Shown one piece after another: positions 52,741 to 59,170 of a DNA stretch of 64,000 bases. The DNA comes from UBA8389 sp942493385 (GTDB lineage Bacteria; Bacteroidota; Bacteroidia; Bacteroidales; UBA1402), in NCBI GenBank assembly GCA_942493385.1, contig OW818699.1, positions 806,001 through 870,000 on the forward strand. Reading direction: 5' to 3'. The notes under the pieces were generated by a model, which saw only the letters and a program-made list of their open reading frames with translations, was not told where the DNA came from and made no database searches. Position 1 is the stretch's first letter; the number at the start of each line of letters is the position of its first letter. The position numbers and the translations under genes were made by a program.

Positions 52741-52863
52741 TGATGTTTTAAAGGAGTGCCAAGGTCAAGGCGCTGTTTGACAGACACCCCGGAGCGTACT
52801 TGAAGTACGTGAGGAGTGGCTGGCGAGCAGCAACGCAGAGATTGGTGCTCCTTTGAGACATCA
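52741..52863. repeat. Extended hairpin repeat, copy 1
   Basis: The whole interval is one long imperfect inverted repeat. Outer arms TGATGT/ACATCA and AAAGGAG/CTCCTTT are followed by CAAGGCGCT/AGCAACGC and a variable inner arm (TGTTTGACAGACACC against GGAGTGGCTGGCGAGCA). The apex is CGTAC-TTGAA-GTACG at 52795-52809. It shares apex and GGCGCT/AGCAACGCAG blocks with the copies at 59043 and 62829. It lies between two terminators at a convergent junction. Confidence 0.85.
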
Positions 52864-52872
52864 AGTAACAAA

Positions 52873-52901
52873 AAAAAGGTCCGACTAAGTCGAACCTTTT
52901 T
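52873..52901. terminator. Bidirectional terminator after the small lipoprotein gene
   Basis: AAAAAGGT-C-CGACT pairs with AGTCG-A-ACCTTTTT with one internal mismatch. A-run and T-run flank the stem, so it can act on either strand. It mainly serves the minus-strand lipoprotein gene. Confidence 0.8.
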
Positions 52902-52919
52902 AATTTCTTTGTTAAAAGA

Positions 52920-53090
52920 TTACTGAGCAGCAATGGTGCTGTCAACAGTAGCAGCGCTATCAGCGGCAGGTACTTCTTCAACAACAGCGGTAGAATCAGC
53001 TGCAGTAGCTTCAGCAGGAGCAGTGGTTTTTTTGCAAGATGCGAAAGAAACTGCAACGATAACAGCGATGAACAATACTAACTTTTTCAT
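52920..53090 (-). CDS. Small Ala/Thr-rich lipoprotein, 56 residues
   Basis: The frame from the ATG at 53090 encodes MKKLVLFIAVIVAVSFASCK, then an acidic Ala/Thr/Ser-rich tail (TTAPAEATAADSTAVV). SFASC is a good lipobox with the acylated Cys at residue 19. The mature chain of about 38 residues is probably disordered. It has its own perfect -7 element and its own terminator, which supports it as a real gene. The family is not recognised; low-complexity small lipoproteins of this kind are common in Bacteroidota. Confidence 0.85.
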   Translation of the reverse strand: MKKLVLFIAVIVAVSFASCKKTTAPAEATAADSTAVVEEVPAADSAATVDSTIAAQ

Positions 53091-53136
53091 TTTTTTTCTG
53101 TTTTAAACAATAAATAGGAGTTTTTTGAAATCGCGG

Positions 53137-53144
53137 CAAAATTA
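53137..53144 (-). promoter_or_regulatory. -7 element of the small lipoprotein gene
   Basis: TAATTTTG on the minus strand is a perfect TAnnTTTG match, 46 bp upstream of the ATG. Confidence 0.55.
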
Positions 53145-53321
53145 AGTATAATTTTCATTCTGTGTACGGAAAATCGTAAAAATTTATAAAAAACTTCACT
53201 TTTTTCTTTGATTAGGCTCTGAAATGCATTTTTATGCCTCTTTTATTAGAAATATTCTCCAAAAAAGGACCGATAGACCCTCCTATATGCTCCTGATTTT
53301 TTTTAGCCGGAGGTTTATTTT

Positions 53322-53329
53322 TACCTTTG
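53322..53329 (+). promoter_or_regulatory. -7 element of mtaB
   Basis: TACCTTTG matches TAnnTTTG exactly. The TTG at 53327, which could be read as a start codon, lies inside it, so translation must begin downstream at 53348. Confidence 0.6.
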
Positions 53330-53347
53330 CAACCGAAGAAAAAAATC

Positions 53348-54667
53348 ATGATCGATCAGAATATTTTTGAGTCAAAAAAAATAGCTTACCACAGTCTCGG
53401 ATGCAAGTTGAATTTTGCCGAAACTTCCAGCTTGGGAAAAATCATGGAGGCTTCCGGATACTTCCGGGTTCGTCCGGGAGAAAAACCCGATGTTTGTGTC
53501 ATCAATACCTGTTCGGTTACCGAGACGGCCGATAAAAAAGACAGGCAGGCCATTCATAAGTTCGTTCGCCAGTATCCAGATGCTTTTATTGTCGTGACGG
53601 GTTGTTATGCTCAACTCAAGCCGGAGGAGATTGCAACCATGCCTGGTGTGGATTTGGTTTTAGGCTCCAATCAGAAATTCGACCTGCCAACACATCTCGA
53701 AACCCTCAAGAAGGGTGACGTTGCCCGTGTGGACGTCAGTGCCCATCAAGACATGCTTCGATTTCTGCCTTCCTGCTCCAAAGGCGACCGCACCCGCTAT
53801 TTCCTCAAGGTACAGGATGGATGCGATTATTATTGCACCTATTGCACCATTCCCATCGCCCGTGGCCGAAGTCGCAACCCGGATATCGCCTCGCTCGTGC
53901 AGCAAGCACAAGAGGTAGCCTTGGAAGGCGGCAAGGAAATCGTGCTGACAGGGGTAAACATCGGCGACTTCGGCAAAAGCAATGGAGAGAACTTTCTGGA
54001 CCTCATCAAGGCATTGGACGAAGTGGAAGGCATCGAGCGTTTCCGCATCTCCTCCATCGAGCCCAACTTGCTAACTCACGAAGTCATTCGATTTGTAGCC
54101 GGCTCCAAACGGTTTGCACCCCATTTCCACATACCGCTACAGGCTGGAAGCGACGAACTGCTCAAATTGATGCACCGTCGCTACGATACCTCGCTGTTCG
54201 CTTCCAAAATCGACGATGTACGCCGTGAAATCCCGAATGCCTTTATCGGTGTCGATGTCATTGTTGGTTCCCGAGGAGAAACGCCGGAGCTGTTTGAGCA
54301 AGCATTCCAATTCATAGAGCGATTGGATATTTCCCAACTTCATGTTTTCACCTATTCAGAGCGCCCAGGAACGCAAGCGTTGAAAATCGGGCATACTGTT
54401 GCGCCGGCGGATAAAAAGGCTCGTAGCGCACGCCTTTTGCGCCTCTCCGACGAGAAGTGGCAGGCATTCTACCAACGCCAGTCCGGAAAAGAGGCTAAGG
54501 CCCTGTTCGAGCATACCAAAACCGATGGCATGATGCACGGCTTCACCGAGAACTACATTCGCGTGGAAATGCCCTATAATGCCGCTTTGGTGAATTGTGC
54601 CGTCCATGTGAAGCTGGGAGCATTCAATTTTGAGAAAACTGCCCTTATGGCTGAACGCTATCTTTGA
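53348..54667 (+). CDS. mtaB: MtaB-type tRNA (t6A37) methylthiotransferase
   Basis: A 439-residue radical-SAM enzyme. The N-terminal UPF0004 domain has cysteines in HSLGCKLNFAETS, VINTCSVTETADKKDR and VVTGCYAQLKPEE. The radical-SAM cluster is DGCDYYCTYCTIPIARGRSR, followed by LTGVNIGDFG and a C-terminal TRAM region. The GCKLN and NTCSVT motifs place it with MtaB (ms2t6A37 formation) rather than MiaB or RimO. The LpxL-like gene starts 31 bp later with its own promoter. Confidence 0.92.
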   Translation: MIDQNIFESKKIAYHSLGCKLNFAETSSLGKIMEASGYFRVRPGEKPDVCVINTCSVTETADKKDRQAIHKFVRQYPDAFIVVTGCYAQLKPEEIATMPGVDLVLGSNQKFDLPTHLETLKKGDVARVDVSAHQDMLRFLPSCSKGDRTRYFLKVQDGCDYYCTYCTIPIARGRSRNPDIASLVQQAQEVALEGGKEIVLTGVNIGDFGKSNGENFLDLIKALDEVEGIERFRISSIEPNLLTHEVIRFVAGSKRFAPHFHIPLQAGSDELLKLMHRRYDTSLFASKIDDVRREIPNAFIGVDVIVGSRGETPELFEQAFQFIERLDISQLHVFTYSERPGTQALKIGHTVAPADKKARSARLLRLSDEKWQAFYQRQSGKEAKALFEHTKTDGMMHGFTENYIRVEMPYNAALVNCAVHVKLGAFNFEKTALMAERYL

Positions 54668-54685
54668 CTTTTCACAAGTAAGCTG

Positions 54686-54693
54686 TATCTTTG
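54686..54693 (+). promoter_or_regulatory. -7 element of the acyltransferase-glycosyltransferase pair
   Basis: TATCTTTG matches TAnnTTTG exactly, 5 bp before the ATG at 54699. This again predicts an almost leaderless transcript and excludes the start at 54630. Confidence 0.5.
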
Positions 54694-54698
54694 GTGAC

Positions 54699-55613
54699 AT
54701 GAAGAAGTTCTACACAGCCCTTTTATATGGCATCACCAGGTTGTATGCCAGCCTTCCGATGCCTGTGCTGTTCTTAATTTCCGACTTGATTTTTTTCCCG
54801 GTGGTCTACCACATCGGGCGTTATCGCCGCAAAGTCGTCCGCCGGAATCTGCAGAACAGCTTTCCGAATCATGCACCATTGGAGTTGAAGCGCATCGAGC
54901 GCCGTTTTTACCGCCATTTCTGCGACAATATCCAGGAAACGGTACGTGTGCTTGCCATGTCTCCAAAAGAGGCTTCTAAACGCATGGTATTTGTGAATCC
55001 GGAAGTGTTGACCAATTATGCCGATAAAGGACAAGGTGTGCTACTGGTGCTTGGCCATTACGGCAATTGGGAATACCAGCCCTTTATTTTTCTACACATG
55101 GTTGCTTCTGGCAATCAGGAAGGCTTCAATGTCTATCGTCCACTTAAGAATGTGGCCTTTGACGAACTGATGAAAAAGATTCGCGTCCATTTCGGAGGCA
55201 GCAATGTGACTAAAAACGATACCTACCGAACCGTGGTCCGTCTTCGGAAAAATCATATTGCCGGGGTTTTCGGCATGGTGAGCGACCAATCCCCTTCTAA
55301 GGGCAACCTTATTTACTGGACTACCTTTTTGAACCAGGACACGTCCATCTTGACTGGTCCGGAACGGATGGCCAAGCAAACTGGTTTCGCCGTGGTCTAT
55401 TCCGATGTGAGCAAGACTTCCCGCGGGTGCTACCAATCGGAGTTCAAAGTGATTTCCGATGCTCCGAATGAAACGGCTGAATTCGAGATCACTGAAAAGT
55501 ACGCCCGAATGATGGAGGAAACCATTCTCAGAGACCCTTCCTATTGGCTGTGGACACACAAGCGATGGAAGCACAAACGACCGGTGGAACAACCTATTCC
55601 TGATAAGGTATGA
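54699..55613 (+). CDS. LpxL/HtrB-type lipid A late acyltransferase
   Basis: A 304-residue member of the LpxL/LpxM family. It has an N-terminal membrane anchor (LYASLPMPVLFLISDLIFF), the catalytic HX4E in GHYGNWEYQ, and SDQSPSKGN plus DPSYWLWTHKRWKHKRP near the end. It should add a secondary acyl chain to lipid A at the inner membrane. Its stop overlaps the start of the glycosyltransferase by 4 bp, suggesting a shared envelope function. Bacteroidota often have a single LpxL-like enzyme, so the exact acyl position cannot be told. Confidence 0.9.
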   Translation: MKKFYTALLYGITRLYASLPMPVLFLISDLIFFPVVYHIGRYRRKVVRRNLQNSFPNHAPLELKRIERRFYRHFCDNIQETVRVLAMSPKEASKRMVFVNPEVLTNYADKGQGVLLVLGHYGNWEYQPFIFLHMVASGNQEGFNVYRPLKNVAFDELMKKIRVHFGGSNVTKNDTYRTVVRLRKNHIAGVFGMVSDQSPSKGNLIYWTTFLNQDTSILTGPERMAKQTGFAVVYSDVSKTSRGCYQSEFKVISDAPNETAEFEITEKYARMMEETILRDPSYWLWTHKRWKHKRPVEQPIPDKV

Positions 55614-56635
55614 ACGTATCCGTCATCATTCTGAACTGGAACGGCAAATCCCTGATGCGGGAGTATTTGCCCAATGTGGTCGAACATACGCTGGGTTCTG
55701 CCGGGGTGGAACTCGTAGTGGCCGACAACGGTTCTACAGATGGCTCCCTGGAATTCCTGGCTGCCGAGTATCCGCAGATTCGCCGTATTGACTTGGGTCA
55801 CAACCATGGTTTTGCAGAGGGTTACAACTTGGCAATGGCTCAGGTGGATGCCCAATATGCTGTTTTGCTGAATTCGGATGTGGAAGTCACTGAAAATTGG
55901 CTGCCGGTGCTGATTGATTATTTGGACAAAAATCCCGAAGTGGCTGCCTGTCAGCCCAAGATCCGCTCCCTGCGTGAGCCGGAGTACTTTGAACATGCTG
56001 GTGCGGCAGGCGGTTTCATGGATTTTTTAGGCTACCCCTTCTGCCGTGGACGTTTGCTTTCGATGGTTGAAAAAGATTCAGGCCAATACGATATGCCTGC
56101 AGATATATTCTGGGCAACTGGGGCTTGCCTTTGCATTCGGATGGAGGATTTCCGCTCGGTTGGCGGGCTGGATGCTCGATTCTTTGCTCACATGGAGGAA
56201 ATCGATCTGTGCTGGAGGCTTCGAAGCCGTGGACGTCGCATCGTTTGCCTACCTGCCAGTACGGTCTATCATTTGGGAGGCGCCACCTTAAACAAGGAAA
56301 ATCCGCACAAAACCTTCCTCAATTATCGCAACAACTTGCTGATGCTTTACAAAAACACTGGCAGGCGTCGCTTTGTGTTTGTGTTCGTGTTCCGTTTCTT
56401 TTTTGATTACCTCTCCAGCCTGGTTTTTCTCTTGTCCGGCAAGCGCGGTGATGCCTGGGCAGTGGTCCGTGCCCGGTTGGCCTTTTGGAAGATGCAGCCT
56501 TCGTTTCGTGTCCAACGCATGGAAAATAGGAAGCTCACCACGGTAAACCCCATTCCTGAAGTGTACCGTGGCAGCATTCTTATGAATTATTATTTTGGAG
56601 GAAAGCGAAATTTCCGCGACATCAATTGGAAGTAG
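55610..56635 (+). CDS. GT2-family glycosyltransferase
   Basis: A 341-residue family 2 glycosyltransferase. The GT-A fold starts VSVIILNWNGKS, with VVADNGSTDGSLEF, LNSDVEVTENW as the metal-binding DxD-like site and HMEEIDLCWRLRSRGRR. The C-terminal part has a hydrophobic stretch (FVFVFRFFFDYLSSLVFLLS) that may attach it to the membrane. It resembles rhamnosyl- and related transferases of envelope polysaccharides; the sugar is unknown. It is coupled to the acyltransferase by a 4-bp overlap and ends one base from a convergent gene. Confidence 0.9.
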   Translation: MNVSVIILNWNGKSLMREYLPNVVEHTLGSAGVELVVADNGSTDGSLEFLAAEYPQIRRIDLGHNHGFAEGYNLAMAQVDAQYAVLLNSDVEVTENWLPVLIDYLDKNPEVAACQPKIRSLREPEYFEHAGAAGGFMDFLGYPFCRGRLLSMVEKDSGQYDMPADIFWATGACLCIRMEDFRSVGGLDARFFAHMEEIDLCWRLRSRGRRIVCLPASTVYHLGGATLNKENPHKTFLNYRNNLLMLYKNTGRRRFVFVFVFRFFFDYLSSLVFLLSGKRGDAWAVVRARLAFWKMQPSFRVQRMENRKLTTVNPIPEVYRGSILMNYYFGGKRNFRDINWK

Positions 56636-56636
56636 C

Positions 56637-58028
56637 TTAGTAACCCAAGATTTTCATCATCGATTTGTAGCTCTGCTCCTTGGCGAACAACTTGGTGACC
56701 CATTCCCCGTCTTCGTCCAAGTCAATAATGACCATTTTAGGTGCCGGTGTGAGGCAGTGCTGAATTCCACCATAGCCACTCAGCGATTCCTGATAGGCGC
56801 CGCAATGGAAGAAGCCGATGTATTGTTCTCGTTCCGGTACGATTTTAGGTAAGAAAACCGCATTGGAATGGGCTTCTGAGTTGTAGAAATCCTCACTGTC
56901 ACAGGTCAATCCTCCTAGGTGAACACGTTGATATTCAGCATCCCAGTTGTTTACCGACAGCTGTACGAAACGCTGATTGATGGCCCAGGTGTCCGGCAAG
57001 GTCGTGATGAACGAGCTGTCGATCATGTTCCAGAGCTCGCGGTCGTTTTGTTGCTTCTGATTGATGATGGAATAAAGCATGGCACCGCTTTCACCTACTG
57101 TGAACGATCCGAACTCCGTGAATATGTCTGGTTCCTTTACTTTGTTCTGTGTGCATATGTTCTTGATTTGCTGAACAATCTCTTCGGCCATGTATTCGTA
57201 ATCGTATTCAAAGTCGAGGTAAGTCTGAATGGGGAAGCCTCCACCCACGTTGATGCTATCCAACTGAGGGCAAATTTGTTTGAGTTCACAATACAATTCT
57301 ACGGCTTTGATCAATTCGTTCCAGTAATAGGCGGTATCCTTGATTCCGGTGTTGATGAAGAAGTGGAGCATCTTAAGTTCCACGTTTTCATTCGGTTCAA
57401 TCTTGTCCAAGTAGTATGGGATGATGTCGTTGTACCGAATGCCAAGTCTGGACGTGTAGAAATCGAACTTCGGTTCTTCTTCCGATGCGATGCGGATGCC
57501 GACCTTTACTTTCGTCTCCAGATTGTTTAACAGCAGATCCAGTTCGAATTTGTTGTCAAGTACTGGAATGGTATTCTCAAACCCGCTGTGAATGAGGGTT
57601 TGTATGTTTTCAATGTATTGCGGACGTTTAAAGCCGTTGCAGATGATGTACTTATCCTTGTTGATGGTGCCGTTCTCAAATAAGGCTTCGATGAGGTTGA
57701 TGTCGAAGGCGGAAGACGTTTCGATGTGGACGTTGTGCTTGAGCACTTCTTCCATGATAAAGGAGAAATGGGAGCTCTTGGTGCAATAACAATAATGGTA
57801 GTCTCCGTCGTAATCGGCTTTGGCCATGGCCACGTTGAACATCTTCCGAGCGCGCTGAATGTTTTGTGCAATCTTTGGTAAATAGAAGATTCTCAAGGGT
57901 GTTCCGTACTGTTTGATGACATCCATCAAAGGAATGTTGAACCATTGCAGTTCGTTTTCTACCACATTAAACTCCTCGTTGGGGAACTCAAAGGATTGTT
58001 CAATCAAGTGAATGTACTTGTTCTTCAT
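56637..58028 (-). CDS. PLP-dependent decarboxylase, probable arginine decarboxylase
   Basis: A 463-residue fold-type III decarboxylase. The PLP lysine is in HYCYCTKSSHFSF, the phosphate loop in NVGGGFPIQTY and TEFGSFTVGESG, and the active-site Cys/Asp pair in LTCDSEDFYN. This short form is annotated as arginine decarboxylase in Bacteroidota, feeding agmatine and polyamine synthesis. Diaminopimelate or carboxynorspermidine decarboxylation cannot be excluded. The product is expected to act in the cytosol as a dimer. Its stop is one base from the convergent glycosyltransferase stop. Confidence 0.8.
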   Translation of the reverse strand: MKNKYIHLIEQSFEFPNEEFNVVENELQWFNIPLMDVIKQYGTPLRIFYLPKIAQNIQRARKMFNVAMAKADYDGDYHYCYCTKSSHFSFIMEEVLKHNVHIETSSAFDINLIEALFENGTINKDKYIICNGFKRPQYIENIQTLIHSGFENTIPVLDNKFELDLLLNNLETKVKVGIRIASEEEPKFDFYTSRLGIRYNDIIPYYLDKIEPNENVELKMLHFFINTGIKDTAYYWNELIKAVELYCELKQICPQLDSINVGGGFPIQTYLDFEYDYEYMAEEIVQQIKNICTQNKVKEPDIFTEFGSFTVGESGAMLYSIINQKQQNDRELWNMIDSSFITTLPDTWAINQRFVQLSVNNWDAEYQRVHLGGLTCDSEDFYNSEAHSNAVFLPKIVPEREQYIGFFHCGAYQESLSGYGGIQHCLTPAPKMVIIDLDEDGEWVTKLFAKEQSYKSMMKILGY

Positions 58029-58181
58029 TGTCGTAATGTATTACCAATGTTCAATCCGATTTACGCGGATTTAAAAAGTTATTCAAATCCATCTAACGCG
58101 GATTGTTGAATTCCGTCGATAAAAGGACGACAAAAGTACACAAAGTTTTGAAGGATTATCCTGCCGGATGAAAAAAATACC

Positions 58182-58532
58182 TTATCGATTTAAAATAATG
58201 CTGACGCTTTCCAGCTGTCCGTTAAGTGGTGGGTTTTGCTTAGTCAGCTTTATTTCAATGCTTTGGCATTCTTTAAACTCCTTTTTTAGACGTTGACAGA
58301 TGTTTTCGGCCAAATGTTCGATGAGTCTGCAGGGGGATTTCATCTCTTCCTGAATTTCATGAAAGACGGATGCATAGTTGATGGTGTCTTCAATTTGATC
58401 GGTTTTGCATGCCTTGCTGAAATCGGAACCGATCTTTAAGTCAATGAAATAGGTGTTCCCAACGATCTGTTCTTGTTCATACACGCCATGATAGGCGTGG
58501 AACTGCATATTGTTAAGTGTGAGAAAGTCCAT
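58182..58532 (-). CDS. folB: Dihydroneopterin aldolase
   Basis: A 116-residue FolB protein (MDFLTLNNMQFHAYHGVYEQ, DTINYASVFHEIQEEM, LIEHLAENICQRLKKEF, VEIKLTKQNPP-like IEIKLTKQNPPLNG). Catalytic Lys is in KLTKQNPP and Glu in GVYEQE. It cleaves dihydroneopterin to hydroxymethyl-dihydropterin in folate synthesis. It is divergent from the bactofilin gene and transcribed from the element at 58554-58561. Confidence 0.92.
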   Translation of the reverse strand: MDFLTLNNMQFHAYHGVYEQEQIVGNTYFIDLKIGSDFSKACKTDQIEDTINYASVFHEIQEEMKSPCRLIEHLAENICQRLKKEFKECQSIEIKLTKQNPPLNGQLESVSIILNR

Positions 58533-58553
58533 GGCTTGTTGTTATTGTTGCTG

Positions 58554-58561
58554 CAAATGTA
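58554..58561 (-). promoter_or_regulatory. -7 element of folB
   Basis: TACATTTG on the minus strand is a perfect TAnnTTTG match, 21 bp upstream of the ATG. Confidence 0.55.
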
Positions 58562-58584
58562 CTTTGTTCTTTCAATATAAATCG

Positions 58585-58592
58585 TAATTTTG
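58585..58592 (+). promoter_or_regulatory. -7 element of the bactofilin gene
   Basis: TAATTTTG matches TAnnTTTG exactly, 19 bp before the ATG at 58612. The two divergent -7 elements are only 23 bp apart, so the two promoters overlap. Confidence 0.55.
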
Positions 58593-58611
58593 CCCCACTA
58601 ATCGAACAATC

Positions 58612-58959
58612 ATGGCAAAAGAAGTATCCAATGCGCCCTTAACCGTTTACAGCATTCTTGCACCGGGTGCAAAAATAAAAGGTGATATCAGCTCTGACAC
58701 CGATCTTAGACTGGATGGTGTGATGGAAGGCAACATCGTAAGTGAAGGCAAAGTAATCCTTGGTCCGGCTTCCTCCCTGATTGGCAACATTACCTGCTCC
58801 AACGCAGAAATTTCCGGCACCGTCAAAGGCAATGTCCTTGCTCCCGAGCAACTTTCCCTAAAATCCCAAAGCCGCATTGACGGCACTATCACAACAACTA
58901 CCTTAATAATTGAGTCTGGAGCAGTCCTAAACGGCGCCTGTAAAATGCCGGAGTCCTAA
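58612..58959 (+). CDS. Bactofilin-family polymer-forming protein
   Basis: A 115-residue bactofilin. The beta-helical core repeats hydrophobic and Gly patterns (GAKIKGDISSDTDLRLDGVM, EGNIVSEGKVILGP, AEISGTVKGNVLAPE, SRIDGTITTTTLIIESGAVL). Bactofilins polymerise into cytoskeletal filaments near the membrane without nucleotide. Short unstructured ends flank the core as usual. A strong terminator follows, then the second extended hairpin repeat. Confidence 0.93.
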   Translation: MAKEVSNAPLTVYSILAPGAKIKGDISSDTDLRLDGVMEGNIVSEGKVILGPASSLIGNITCSNAEISGTVKGNVLAPEQLSLKSQSRIDGTITTTTLIIESGAVLNGACKMPES

Positions 58960-58977
58960 TAATTGACCACCCCAATA

Positions 58978-59005
58978 AAAAAAGCGACCTCTCAGTCGCT
59001 TTTTT
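58978..59005. terminator. Intrinsic terminator after bactofilin
   Basis: AAAAAAGCGAC at 58978-58988 pairs perfectly with GTCGCTTTTTT at 58995-59005 around a 6-nt loop; it can work in both directions. Confidence 0.9.
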
Positions 59006-59042
59006 CTTTCTTTATTCTTTAGGGCTGTGTATTGCCCCACGA

Positions 59043-59168
59043 GATTTTGTTTATTTAAAGGATGCAGTACAAGGCGCTTAAGGATTTTTACACCGGAGCG
59101 TACTTAAAGTACGTGAGGATTTAAAATTCTTAAGCAACGCAGTAATGCGCCTTTAAATAAGCAAAATC
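59043..59168. repeat. Extended hairpin repeat, copy 2
   Basis: Outer arm GATTTTGTTTATTTAAAGG at 59043-59061 pairs with the right end (59150-59168) with only one G-T wobble. Then come CAAGGCGCTTAAGG and CTTAAGCAACGCAG. The apex is CGTAC-TTAAA-GTACG at 59099-59113, preceded by CCGGAG and followed by TGAGGAT. Arm sequences differ from copies 1 and 3 but remain complementary. It ends 2 bp from the nrdJ stop codon. Confidence 0.87.
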
Positions 59169-59170
59169 GG

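Noticed and set aside
52608..52871. Minus-strand frame running through the rplI end and hairpin copy 1
   Set aside because: It covers a terminator and a structured repeat, and the protein has no coherent composition; chance frame.
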